Below, one piece after another: positions 23,590-36,236 of a DNA stretch of 64,000 nucleotides. Source of the stretch: Eupeodes corollae (lineage: Eukaryota; Arthropoda; Insecta; Diptera; Syrphidae); NCBI RefSeq assembly GCF_945859685.1, contig NC_079147.1, forward strand, positions 106,933,525 to 106,997,524. The letters are read 5' to 3'. The notes under the pieces are model-generated. The model made no database searches. It saw nothing but the letters and a program-made list of their open reading frames with translations, and had not been told where the DNA came from. Each line of letters begins with the position of its first letter. Positions within the stretch are counted from its first letter, which is position 1. Position numbers and translations under genes: made by a program.

Positions 23590-24090
23590 TTAATAGAATC
23601 TCTTGATGACTTATGTTATCATATGCGGCTTTGAAGTCGAGAAAAAGAGGGAATTGCCCTAAAGTAAATATTTGGCCAAACATCACACGCCGACCATATT
23701 GTTACACAAAGGCTCATATAATGCGTTGGATAGGATATTGTTTTGCAGGACATATGACCGGTTTATTTGTAAAATGGGAAATTGAGCTATTTCGACCAGT
23801 CGTCGGGCATAGTTTCCTGTTCCCGCACTTGGTTGATAAGCTGGTGCACTCTTTCAGAGCATCAATTGCATTTCTGTCGAGTTCCTCAGGTAAGCTATCC
23901 AAGGATGGAATTCCTAACCTCTTCATTACCTTATAGCACTATGTCTTTATTCATTGGTCTAATGCCATTTTGTTCCTCAATAAGATGCTCATCCAGCAGC
24001 TGTTAAAAGTGCTGCTTAAACGCTTGTCCAATATCCTGTGCTTTGGTGACTAGATTTTTATTTCGCTGTTTCGAAGAGCCTGCTTGATGG
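23590..24090 (-). pseudogene. RTE-like LINE fragment, other family
   Basis: On the minus strand, pieces read FKQHFQQLLDEHLIEEQNG, then MPDDWSK (the block before the RT palm), NALYEPLCNNMVG and FDFKAAYDNISHQEILLRR. The order matches the region before and at the start of an RT palm, but frames shift often and a segment carries stops. It ends at about 23590, immediately next to the tail of copy B on the other strand. Confidence 0.5.
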
Positions 24091-27000
24091 TTCTACATAT
24101 ATAACTAGATACCATTCAACTTGGCAGTTGTTTGAATTCCTAATATGTAAGTTTACCCTTGGGCTCATTTAGGAATGTATTATATCAAGTACAGAGATTT
24201 TCCTAATCTCTACTCAACACAATTTCAACTCAAGCCTTTGGTCGAAAATTCTGTTCATGTTTCAACCCGGCGGCTGGCGGCTCCTGATCTTGCTTATAAC
24301 ATGATTGAAGTGTATAAAATAAAGATGGAAAAATAACCTTCTCGTACTGTACAAAGACGCTGATAGAGCCGACCACCTTAGCCATCCATACGATATTATG
24401 TATATTAAGGCTCTGGTCTAGTTTCGACGGCTTGTGCGTGTGTTAAGTATATGTGCCTTAGATTTTGTTGTTACGTAATCAAATCAAAGAAACTCTTTTG
24501 AACAATTTAGAAACCTATTAAACTATAGAAATCAGGTACCTTACGCAATAAATAATCCCTCTCTCAGGCGTTCCTTTTTTTTAAAACTTCTTATGGAAAT
24601 GTTTTTCCTTATTGCCAATCTACTGTCAATTACAATAATCGATGGAACAATACCAACTCCATCTAAAGCAATTGTTCTTCAAGTTATACAAAAGCCAATA
24701 TCAAGGAGTTCATTATTATATATGTACAATCATCATTCTATATCTATCAATGTCTCTTCGTCTTCATTTAAACAGACTTTACTTAACAACCTTCCGCTCT
24801 CTTTTTACTACATACCTCCGATATAAACCACAATCTCGTGCTTGCATGCAATTTATAGAGCTCAACACTACTTGAATTAACTCAAGGAATGCTATAAAGT
24901 ACTTAACATCGTTTAAACCACATGTTCCCGTTTATATAAACACCTATAAAGGCGGCTCATCGGCTGCTGAACTCACAAGGAGCTTGAATTATCCTTGCAT
25001 GTGGCACCAATCGGTGTGTGATTCTTCTTCTTCAAAGGGATTGTGGGGCATATTATACAAGAACAGGAACAAGAACAACATAGCCCATAATACTCGATTC
25101 GGTATTATTAATCCAATTTGTCGCCATCAAGTGCAACTTCAATTGGTAAAACGGTATTATTCCATCTATCCTTACCATACCACTAGTACCACAATCCACA
25201 ATGGCCTGCAAGAAGAAGAAGTACTTCTACTTCCCGGGTGGAACAGTGTTTATATATATTTTCTCCGTATAGATATCCGTGCCGAACATATGTTGCACCA
25301 TTCGGTCAATGCTCATGTACCAGCTATATAAATCACATAATGATATATCAACCATTGTTCGGGAATCGGGAGGCTTTAAACGAGCTGGAATGACAGAACT
25401 GAAACCTGAAATGCCCACCACTAACCAACCAGAGTCTTGTTCGGAGTCGCAGTCGCCAGCAACAACAACAACAATATAACCAAATTCTACTGTTCAATGA
25501 AACTGATGAAGTGGTTTGGCAACGAACATCGACGACCCGACCGACCGCTATACAAGGACGATATTGTACCATGGGTGCTGCTGCTTTTGTTCGATATCTG
25601 ACGATGCAACACTTTATGCTACGGTATACTTAACTTGTGTATTCACCACCACCCGCTTTCATTGTACTACGCTCTTGGACTTTGAGTAACTCCATGAAAG
25701 TACAGTATGATTGACAAGACGTTTTTTAAATCAATTTTAAATGAAACATGGCAGAAATGGCGCCCAACGTCAGATGGTTTAGGCAACATGTTTACAACGA
25801 TCTGTTATGTGGTCTTAGCTTAGCGGTGAAGAAAATGTAAATGTTTGTTTTTCAAGGAAAAAAAATCGAAGTTTCATCAATTTACAAGACCTTCATTGAA
25901 GTTTCGTTACTTTGCTATGAGAAATAAATTTCAAAGCTTAAAAGAGGAAAACAGTGGTAACTCCTTTCTACTTCCTATAAAATGTTTTAACTTCTTAACA
26001 TTACAGTGTTGAAGCAAGCCATTGCGATATAAAACGAAAAATAGTACAAAAGGTGAAAAATGGTAAGAAAATCGGGTACATTTTCGGATAACCACAAAAT
26101 ATTACTTTAAAACAAATAGGGTGGCATTAATAAGGTAGGTGTTTTTCAATAGTCTTAAAATAGTTAAAAGGTACTCGTAAACTACTGTAAGAAAAATATT
26201 GCAATAAGTTGGATGTAATTGGCAATCAAAAGAAAATTTAAATGAAATTCTTGAAAAAGGGTAGGAAAACGTAAACAAAAGTAACAGTTACAAAATCCGA
26301 AAACAAAGAAAAAATTTAAAGCTTTTGTTATTAAGAAGAACGCCCTTAAATTCAGAATGAAACAGATCCTAACTTCATCGATAAACATAAACAGATCTTA
26401 CTTCATAAATATAAACATGTCTAAATGCAGCAATATAGCTGTCTCACTTTTGATATCACAGTTTTCAGTCTTCACATTGGAAATTTCGTCATTTTAGTTT
26501 TATTTTCTGTTTCCTCCGTCTGTTCTTAATTTTATTATGAAACTGAACCTTTTATGAGCAAGTCGAGGAGGGCAAACTCCGGTATGTTTTCTTTGGACAA
26601 ATAATTTGTAATTCAACTAAATGAACTCTGTTACTTTCAGAAATAAAATTGTATATTCAATTTATTCTTATTACGATAAAACTTTGTTTTTATTAATTTC
26701 GAGCTACTCGTCTGAACAAGGACCGTTACACTTGTAACATTATGGCAAAATTTACGTAGACGAAATGCTATGATAATAATGGACACGTTCATTTGCACAA
26801 ACATTTTTGGCTTCTGCATTTCCCGAATCTCCAATATAATGGATAACGGCTGCTTAACACATGCTTCTTCAATTTGCTCATGATTGAAAATTGATTTCTT
26901 TTGCAACAACAGATGTGGCAGTAGATGTCAAATTTGCAAATTTGTATTCAAATTTGTTTTCGCTTCCTATATTAACAAAATAATTCGACCCATAAAAGTT

Positions 27001-27265
27001 TTGCGTACTTAAGTTCATACAAAACTTGGTTTATTGGTCCTACTTCTACTCATAAATTAACGAGTGAGAAAACCTTTTTAATACGCAACTTTTGTTTGTG
27101 TTAATTTGAGCTTAAATATACGTTTTTTTGGTATAATTTTGGTCATCAAAGCTAGAAAAAGTGAAGCTAATGGCATAATGATTTGATTTAAACAATAAAC
27201 TAAACATTTTACTAAATTTGGACAGGCTGATTTATTCAATAAAGACGAAGGTTGCCATAGATTAT
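24091..27265. other. No recognised gene
   Basis: AT-rich sequence with a few short open frames that overlap in several phases. The 115-codon plus-strand frame at 24984-25331 has no domain I recognise. A CAA-triplet run lies at 25460-25475. No transposon ends were identified. Confidence 0.45.
25460..25475. repeat. (CAA)n microsatellite
   Basis: Five consecutive CAA-type triplets follow an AGTCGCAGTCGCCAG stretch. Such runs are common in insect DNA, coding or not; no gene is inferred. Confidence 0.8.
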
Positions 27266-27269
27266 CTAA

Positions 27270-28113
27270 GCTAGAATGCCCATTTCTTTAAAGCAGCTGA
27301 AGATAGTTTGGTTAGGATTACGCACCAACTTATCTGAAAAATATGGTCGAAAGAATGAATATCCGATGAATGGAACCTCTGTATTGTTTGCCCGATAGCG
27401 AAAAAAGGGAGACCCTCTAAACTGCACCACTTATGGATGATAAGTCCTTATCAGTATGTTCTTAGACCATGAAAACCTACAGTCGATAAAATATTTACAT
27501 TACGACAGATCCTGGAAAAACCCAAGAACAGCAAATTGACATCAATCATTTTTAAATCGACTTCAAAGCCAAACTTGTTCGTTTGTGTAGGCTTACCATG
27601 GAAAATTGAGGCTACTTTTTAAAGATTGGAAACAATAATTCTGTTATTCGATTTTAAAAAAGGCTGTCATGCGATATCTTACTTGAAAGTATGGCGCAGA
27701 ACTCCCACGTCAAGAATAGAGTCAACATGTTCTAAAAGTTTTTCCAATTACAAGCATATGCTGATGACATTGACATTATGGGAAGAACTCAGCGTGCTTT
27801 TAATGGGGCTTTTGTGAGTATTATGGCAGAGGCGGAAAAAATGAGTTAACTTTATCTACCTAGGCTCAGTTTTGAACACATATAAAATATGAGTGGAAGA
27901 GAACGACGAGCTGTACAAGCTGTACAGCGACGTAGACTTAGCCTGAAGAATAAAAGTCCAACGGCTGAGATAGTTGGGTCACGTAGAGCGTATGGAAACC
28001 AATGCTACAGCCCAGAAAGGCTTAGAATTGACGCCCGCAGGACAGCTCAGTAAATGGAGAATTTTGTTGGGTAAGGTCCTAGTTAACACAGAACTGTACG
28101 CTACCTTAAGTAA
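27270..28113 (+). pseudogene. RTE-like LINE, heavily decayed copy C
   Basis: Starts with FKAAEDSLVR before the palm, then DKIFTLRQILEK and the catalytic box QAYADDIDIMGRTQR at about 27752-27797, which is intact although the frame around it is not. Several segments are deleted, among them most of the palm between LRQILEK and the YADD box and all of the region between the YADD box and the C-terminus. The end reads with VQRRRL-type wording and finishes CTACCTTAAGTAAGTAAT, the family tail. Confidence 0.78.
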
Positions 28114-28259
28114 GTAATAAAAGTCCAATCGTTTTCGAACTTTTTTGTACGATTTCTTGTTCGTTTTTTGCCAAACGGTGACTTTTTATTTCTTTCGATT
28201 TTCGTAGTTTTCAAATTCTTTAAACATATTACAAACTTTTGTTATTGTTTTCTGTTCAA

Positions 28260-30190
28260 AAAGAAGATATTCAAAAGATTCTACCTATGACAGTAACTGT
28301 ACCAAATTTTTTGATTCTCTTGATGATATTGTTGTATTTATTCTTAAGGGCAGAGGTTTTAGTGACAAAAATGGTGAATATACTTTTGTAAGTAGTAGAG
28401 GTTCTTCAGTGATTGACTACTGTTGCCTTTCGTACGCAATCACTTCGTACGCAAAAGATTTAAGTGTAAATTGTGTTACCTTCTGAGATCGCATGCCATT
28501 AATTTGTTCCCTTAAACCTTCAGTAACAGCATCAGAAAATACCAACCAAAGAGGTATCTCTAGAATAAAATGGATGATTATAGAGGTGTTGCTTAAATAG
28601 ATAAACTCGAGTCACTTGTACCCTCCAACATAACACCAACAGATTCAATTGATGAACGATGCAAAGCATCAAAAGCTGTATTTATGAAGCAATCGGAGCT
28701 CCCATGCAACAAAATGTTAAGTTTGAGCCAAAAACCTTGGTTTGATTTAGCTTGTTTTATGGCCAAGAAAAATTCTCTTAAACACCTTAAATCCTTCAGA
28801 AAATTGAACCTGGAAACATGTCGTAGAAACTACTATGATGCCAACAAAAATATGGGATTGTATGTAAAACTAAAAACAAGCTCATTTCGTTAGCCTTACT
28901 AGGAGTCTTGAATCTGTTAATTCTCTAAAGATTGCTAAACAAATACGCGGACAGTCGATTAAAACCACAACGTCAATAAAATTAAATGAATTTAAATGCA
29001 TTTTGCAAGCATACACTCGCAATGAAATGATTTAGCTAGCACCTCATACGCTCTTAATCAGCGACATGTTCCAGAGTTAGATTACCCCATTCAGCTGCAC
29101 GAGATATATTCTGCTATATCTTTATCAAAAGATTTGAAAACTCCTGGTTTTGATGGAATACCGTATGAATTTTATAAAAAGGCTTGTCCATCTCTTATTG
29201 AAGAAATACGGAAGTTATTCACTGAGATTCTTGAAACTACCATCGTCTTTCAGAAAATCCATTATATACCCACTGTTCAAGAAATTAGATACAAATGTTG
29301 TGTCAAAATATAGAGGACTTTCATTTCTCGATACGCTCTATAAGCTGTTTACTACAGTTCTCTAACTATGTTCTGCACATTGAAACAGGTTTACCGAAGG
29401 GTTTTTTAATGTCCCTCCAGCTACATTTTTCTTTCATAAGACGAAATCTAAATTTTCCTATTAATAGATTACCCAAAATTATATCGAAAGCCATTATAAA
29501 CAAGAAAACCTTCTGGGCTAAGGAATGGTTGGGTCTTTTCCATCGATGTTCGTTCGATTTTTCTTTTGACATGAATCTACTTGAATGGCCCAGCTTATAT
29601 AATATTCTCTCACTGAAAATGGAAGAAAAACACTGGACTGAATTTACAGTTAGTGCGACACAATCTCAATTTCACGATGAATATTGCAACTTGATGTACT
29701 CTGGCATACCGAACAACTTTGATGACTCCAATTTACGTGATATGATTTCCATAATTTTTAAAGCTCGCTGCGGGCACCGTAATATCAATGGAAGAGCCTT
29801 GTAAGGAGATACAGATGGAATATGTACATTATGTAGTATGGATGAACCGGAAAATACCATGCACTTTATCGGAACCTGCTCAGTATTTCTTGGCGGCGGC
29901 ATGCTTTCTCATTCTCAACTCCTTAACATTCTTAATGGCTACTGCTACTCAAATTTATATTTCTTTTAAAAAGCGTCAATTCTTATTATAAATGAATTTT
30001 CTTAACATATGTATGTAACTTAATCTACTTACTAAGCTTATTTTTTTAAATTTCCTTTTTAACCTGACAGGCAACTCAAAGTTATTTTCAAAACTAATTT
30101 TAAACCAACAATACTCATTTTTTGTGAAATCTTTTAAAAATAAAATTATATATCTATCTATCTATATATTTATCTATTAAGTTGTTAATC
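28260..30190 (+). pseudogene. LINE (CCHC family), copy 2, RT core deleted
   Basis: The copy begins inside the endonuclease: RGFSDKNGEYTFVSSRG followed by SSVIDYCCLS, the S-x-IDY end of the apurinic endonuclease fold. RT finger blocks follow at 29100-29365 (LKTPGFDGIPYEFYK-like, SSFRKSIIYPLFKK, YRGLSFLDTLYKLFTTVL). At about 29370 the sequence jumps to NYVLHIETGLPKGF, a post-palm block, so the whole catalytic palm is missing. The last 169-codon frame, 29295-29804, holds FWAKEWLGLF, and the tail carries CTLCSMDEPENTMHFIGTC, a CCHC-like knuckle. It ends in a (TATC) repeat tail near 30150. Confidence 0.85.
30150..30177 (+). repeat. (TATC)n LINE tail
   Basis: TATCTATCTATCTATA-type repeats follow the LINE copy at 28.3 kb and fit a short tandem 3' tail of the element, not an independent microsatellite. 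Confidence 0.65.
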
Positions 30191-33163
30191 TTGATAATCT
30201 CATTTCATTTTTCATTTTATTAATTTACAGACTGAATTTTTTCTTGTCAGCCCGCCTGTAACACGTCCCAGAATATTCGAGGGAGTAAATAAAAAGCATA
30301 CTTTTTTGTCATCAATGCGCTGCTGCTGTTGCTGCCGTTGTGTTCAATTCCCCGAAACCCATAGTCATAGTCACAGTCAGAGTCACACGGCCAAGCATCA
30401 CAAGAGACAAGTGGCCATAATGCCTTTTAAGATATTATTGGCCTTTTCCAACTCTCATTTCTCATGGCCTATTCTTCTATGATGGCATTATTGCTACGGA
30501 ACGGATGGCCCCTATACAATCTGGAGGATAGAAATGTTTCTGCGCCTCTCTTGAAGAGATCAGTGGCAGAGCCAGCCCAGCCAGTCAGCCTATGTACATA
30601 TATAGCACACTGCACAACACACCGCACAGCATAGTACCATACACGAAACACCACAGAACGAACAGCAGAGCATAATCCGTGGTATATGTCTGCCTGCCTG
30701 CCTGGCCTTCGCTGTGCTGTGCAGAAGAAGTCCGTCATCATCGTCATCGGTTTTGTTGAATTGTTGCAGGTGAAGTCAAAAGACCAGGCAACAGTCAGGC
30801 CAGAGTCAGTCTTCGATGAGATTTTATCTAGAACGTACGTGTTGGAACATTGGTCGTCCTCGTCATCGCCATCGTCATCGTCATTTTCATCGTCTTATTG
30901 CTATGGTTCAATAAGTCGCATTGAGCTTGAGTATCTCAGTACCGTATTAAATAATCCAAAATACTGCACTACACATCTAGGAAGTACGAATCTACGAATA
31001 TAGTGAATCCAAGTTTGATTATTGGTTTGGTTGGCCAATTTGGTTGGTTCTACTCGTAGTTAGTGAATTGTGAGAAAAGGCGTAGTCAATTTCCTTCTCG
31101 GAAGACTGCAAAAGCTGAAATTGAAACCAAACTAAAAGAAAAAACCGTTGTGAAGAGAATTCTTTTCAAGGAGTATCTAATACCTATCTCGTTATCTGCA
31201 TCGTCCATCGTCATCATAATTATTGTTGGGGGGGCTTGAAATAGCGGTGTTGTGAAGTGTTGTTAGTGAGAGAAGATTCTGGGTTAGCGTGATTGTTTGT
31301 TGTGATTTTTCTGGTGACATCCGAATATATATTTCTAGGAAGTGCAGTAAATCCAAGTCGACGACGACGACGAGCCGATTGATATCGTGGATATTGATAT
31401 TGATAACTCTATGTACTCGTGGTTTACGACTTTCATTACTTGAAATTACGTTTAAGTGAAAAGTCTTTATTTCTAATCTTTCTCTCTCGGTCTTGAAAAA
31501 AGTGTAACGTGGGTGTTAAATGATTATGTGTAAATTGTTTTAAAGTATCGCATTAACACAAGTCAAATAACTTCTTTTTTAATAAACAAAATAAATAAAT
31601 AATTGTTTTAAACTTAACTCTTTGTCAAGTCAAGTGTGGGAACAACAACGCAACACAATGCATTTCCTGAGGATGTATCTTATGAGGTTCGTTTGAATTG
31701 AGTTACTTTTTTTGTTTTGTGTGTCATAATATTTCTTTGTGATCTTTTCATCTTTGTTTTAACATCTTGATGGTGTTGCTTTGCTGACTGTGATTCTTTG
31801 AGAGTAGGTAAGGTACATACTATAGAGTGCAGGCATTTATGTACTTTAAGCTGAATTATGAATGAATTAATGTCGTCATGTTGAATTGTGAAGTTGACAT
31901 CCCGATCCCCAAGAAAATACGAGCAAGAAAAGTATCTAAAGGGAAAAAAGTTTATATTTAATTCCCTTGAGGCGAATTTGTAGGACAGCAAGAGATTTCT
32001 GTTGAGTTGGATTTTTCTTCTGCTGAATTTTTGATTCAAAGAGATTTCGGAGACGGACTTTGGTGGGTTTTGTTAATTCGGGCGTTAAATATTTGAGAAT
32101 AAATTAAGTTCATACCCGTTATTCTGTGTTTTGTTAAAAAAGTTTTGAAAATGATCGTTTAATTCAAAATGATTTATTGTTTATTAATTGGCTATTACTA
32201 AGTAGTTAATAAATTTATAAAAAAAATATAATTTCTGCTTTACTAGTGCTTCCTTAGTTCACATAAAGTTAAGAAAGACAGTTCGACCTTTAAAGATTAA
32301 GGTGATCTAAATTCGAATTTATCTGTTAAATTTTTCTATTACATCATTGTTTTGAAATATGTCTCTTTAAAAATGCTAAAAACAACTAAAAGTTTGTTTT
32401 GTAAACCTAAGTTAAAACTCAAAATATCTCCTAATAATAAATTGTATGATGGCTTTAAAAAGTACAAATCTTTCTATTAGATACAATTTACGTATTTTAG
32501 TATCTCACTTAGTTTCTGAATTAGATAAAATCTAAAGCATTATAGTATCTCACTTAGTTTCTGGAAATTCTTATCGGTCATTTAAATCTATATGAAGTGA
32601 ACAGAAAACCTTGAATTCGATACTGTCATAGTTTTGAAAAATATATTTTGGACTGAATTTTCATAGCTGATTTCTAATACAAACTCTAATTATAACTATT
32701 TTCTCAAAATTTAAAAAACACCTGCTTTCAACATTATTTTTATATTTTTAAATATATTTCAGAAACTTGGTAGGTATAATAGAATTGTTTGGCCAACAGA
32801 TTCATTTCAAGAATCAAACTTCCTTTAAAACCTTTTTGCCTTTTTCTATTCAAAAATAGCAAAAATAGTGTAGCGTCTGAAATCTAACAACTACTGAAGT
32901 TTTTTTTTGAATATAATGCAAAATAGTATAAATATTTCCAATGAATATTGAAGAACAAATTATCGATTTGGAATGCGATTACGGATTTTATTAAAAAAAA
33001 AGCTTCTTCATAAATTTAGATAGCCTCAAAAAGCCTTAAAGAGGTTTTTTTTCGAATTTTAAAACTGATATCTTAAAAACCTTACGTGATACGTCCGATA
33101 CGAATTAAGACCGCGAAAATCCATTAGAAAAGTTTAATTTTTATCCCTGAAAGAAAACATTGT
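30191..33163. other. Apparently single-copy DNA, possible host gene 5' region
   Basis: No retroelement motifs occur between 30.2 and 31.7 kb, and base composition is less AT-rich than its surroundings, with a cluster of CGT/CAT-type triplets at 30856-30896. The stretch 31620-31683 ends in an ATG with a CACA context followed by a short frame MHFLRMYLMR and a GT, which could be a first coding exon with a splice donor. There is no protein evidence. From 31.7 to 33.1 kb the sequence is AT-rich and unremarkable. Confidence 0.3.
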
Positions 33164-33464
33164 AGTACCCGTGACATGATGGTTAGTGCGTCGGACTGTC
33201 ATGCCAGAGGTCTTGGGTTCAATCCCTGCCTGTGCCATCTAAAAGATTTTTCACGAGTACTGCCTAGCGTGAGGAATTGACAAGTCCCCAAAGATTAATT
33301 CTTGTCGTAAAAAGTGCTTTCTCAAATTAGCCGTTCGAATTCAGATGTTAACTGTAGGTCCCTTCCATCCCTGATAATAGTACTCGCACACAGGAATGGT
33401 TGAGAATTGTATGTCTCCAGGCCCTAGTTCTCAACGGACTGTTGCTCCACAACATAATAATAAC
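33164..33464 (+). mobile_element. tRNA-derived SINE, full-length copy 3
   Basis: Begins GTACCCGTGACATGATGG with the box A-like part, then GGTTCAATCCCTGCC as box B, and ends with GCCCTAGTTCTCAACGG, then ACTGTTGCTCC and an ATAATAATAA tail. Target duplications flank it: aagaaaacattgt at 33151-33163 and aagaaaacaatgt at 33465-33477, 12 of 13 matching. 301 bp, close to copy 1 in length. Confidence 0.92.
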
Positions 33465-33479
33465 AAGAAAACAATGTCG

Positions 33480-36215
33480 ACCAGTGTATTTCATAAATAT
33501 TGAAATTCAACATTTAAATTTTTAACTGATTGTTTTTATATTTTATTATTATTCCTAACATCCTCAATCATTTCAACTCTCATTAATAAGGCTTGTAAGT
33601 TGTTATTATTAGTTACTTTGTTCTATAAAAATAGGTTTTTAATCTGTTGCACAATCAAAAGAAAGATAAAGATGTCCTGAATTCGAATCCCAGCTTTAAA
33701 TATTTCTGTCACATAAGGTTTTTAAAATATGCCATTTTACAAATTTACCATGGACTGTATGATGATTTTGCAAAGAAAAAATTTGATCTTTTATACAAAG
33801 TTTAAATCATTTTAGTATCTAACTTTACTTTCGTTATTTCCTATTAGTTACGAGTTAACTTATAAGTGTTTATTTGACTCTATATAAAGTTTTTAAAGAC
33901 CTTAAATAAAATTATGTTTTTGAATTATTTGTTAAAAAGTTAATTTTAGTTATGATTCCGAATCCAAACTCCGATTTTAACTTAATTTGCTCAAAGTCAT
34001 AAATTCTTGTTTTTAATATTATTTGTATAGTTTTTTTATACATATATTGCAGGTATTATAACCTTTGCTTTTATACCGTTTTGCTTATTTCTGTTAAAAA
34101 CCGTCTTAGCATGAAATCTTGAGTGTTCTTTTAAGATTAATTTATGGTCGATGAAGACTCTATTTTTTTTCATAAATAAGTAAGATATTGAAAATTTTAA
34201 AACGGATTATTAAAGTAAAGAATTGTTGATTTTGAAAATCGTTACGAATTTTATGAACAAGAAAACTAATTCATTAAGTTACATAGATTTAAGAATTCAA
34301 ATTATTGATTTCGAAGTCAGATTCTACACTACCTACACTACCTTGTTGACCTTGTTTTTATAAGCCAGTAAATTATCGAAGATAATACTTTTCAATCCTT
34401 TATTGGGGGAGTACCAATTTAATAATTTTTTGCACTTTCGGTGTTTACAATTTAAATATAAAAAATATGCCACTTATGTTAAATTAATTTTGATTCGAGG
34501 TATAAACAGCACAATTTACCAAGCTGCACACAAATTATACCGCTTTTCGTTACCCAAATGGTGCTAGTGGTATACAAATTATTCTGGTTACTAGAACGTA
34601 ATATACCCCGAAAATGTAAATAATCAACTAATAATTGGTTTAAATCATTCACCTTGATGTTAAACTATTTACCTGACATTTTTGGTACAAATTTTAATTT
34701 AAATAAAAAATAGAAAATTTAGGTAGCACCGGTGTTTATTTTCTGATTACAAATTTTAAAAACGAAACATATTCTGCCGGATGAATTGAGAGCCTCGAAA
34801 ATATTAATTAACTCAAAATTTCTGAAAAGATTCTTGAAAATCAATTATTCGAAATCAAATGTTTTGCTGTTTTTTAATGTTTTAGAGATTTTATGTTAAA
34901 AACTAGTCGAAAATACCAAATGCGTTATGTAATTGATTCGTTTTAATATTTTAATATTGAATAACATTGTTTTCATTTAATATTTACATTTTTTAATGTT
35001 AATTTAAAAAAATACGACCGGTACTATAGGTTCCTAAGTACTATTTTTAAGTACAAAAATGAATGAAGCAATTTTCTCTTGATTTTAAATAATTTGTATG
35101 TTTTTTTGAGTAATTTTTTTCAACCTATTTAGTAAATTGTGGAATTACTTTAATCTCAAGGATATGTTTACATTGAAATGTCAACAGAGTACATTTAGTA
35201 CCTTTATTAACTGAAGATAGTAAATGATACAACAAATTAATTCGCCTTAAAAAACGCAAACGTTAAAATCTTACAAATATTTCCAGGTTTATGCTCTATT
35301 TATGAATGTAATCCATTTGTGAGACCGATATTTAACTAGCTCAATTTCTTGGACAAGTTAAAGCAGATTGTTCTTAATTCTTTTTTGATTATAAACAAAT
35401 ATCGAAAGTATTATTCTGCAAAATTAAATTTAATGGTTAACTGCGGCGTTCACTATGGTATACCCTGTATGCGTATGGTTTTCTCTCGAATTTGGAAATA
35501 AATTCACCTTTTTTTAAGAAAAAGCAGGGCAAAAACACCATTGTACACAAGATATCCAAAATTATTTTTTCGGTACATTTGTTAATATTATGGTCTAGCA
35601 TTTAAGTTTTTTTCAATCTCCACAATATTAAAATCCGACCCCAAAAAATGATTGCTCGTTTCAAATGGTGTATTTTATCTACAAAGTTTGGTGTAAGAAA
35701 CACGTCATGTTGATCAGGGGCGAACGCAAGAGTGGGTTTTGGGTGTTAAAACCCCCTCCGAAATATCAGAAAATGTGCAGTAAGCAAATATCTATTATTG
35801 TTCAAAAGAAAAAAAAACGTAAATGTTACAAAATTAATTTCCAACTCAAATTCTCTTAATATGTTAAACGAAAAATTTTAATAAATTTGCTATGATTAGG
35901 AGGTCCTAATTACCAAATAACGGGAGCTGCAACGAAAATGTACAAAAATTCACTTATCTGCTTGCAAATACATTGCATCGGTCGTTTCGAATCTTTTGTA
36001 TGAAGCTAAATATTAGTATTAACACAGAAATACGCTCTTTTGACATGTTTCTCATGACTAAAAATGAAAAATTGAAATCAGAAAATAACCTTGTTGTAGT
36101 CTTTTTTAACTATTTTTCAAGAAAAAGAATCAAATTAATAATGAAAGTTACGTGATGTGTCCTAAATTCAATATTTTTAAACATTTGAATGCATTTCTGC
36201 ACTTAAGCATACCTT
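33480..36215. other. No recognised gene, AT-rich
   Basis: Very AT-rich. Parts of 33.7-34.2 kb show faint similarity in word order to 32.3-33.0 kb (TATCTCACTTA/TATCTAACTTT, ACAAACTCTAATT/CCAAACTCCGATT), so an old repeat may flank the SINE on both sides. Around 35716 CAGGGGCGAACG followed by GGGTTTTGGGTGTTAAAACC resembles a DNA-transposon end, without a partner seen. Confidence 0.4.
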
Positions 36216-36219
36216 AATG

Positions 36220-36236
36220 TAGGTTAGGTTAGGTTA
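36220..36236 (-). repeat. (TTAGG)n-like 3' tail of LINE
   Basis: TAGGTTAGGTTAGGTTA on the plus strand, three pentamers, lies exactly at the 3' end of the minus-strand RNase H LINE. Two other copies of the family end in the same pentamer, so this is an element tail. Confidence 0.85.

Noticed and set aside
31350..31385. GACGAC-type triplets as a coding Asp/Glu-rich exon
   Set aside because: Short, no long open frame around it, and similar triplet runs occur in noncoding parts of the window.
33164..33240. tRNA gene call on the SINE 5' parts (also 13744, 39854 and 50483)
   Set aside because: Box A and box B-like motifs exist, but there is no proper cloverleaf, and the copies belong to a 300-bp repeat with target duplications.
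36220..36236. TTAGG repeats as an interstitial telomere
   Set aside because: Only three units, placed exactly at the 3' end of a LINE, and the same pentamer ends two other copies of that LINE. An element tail explains it better.
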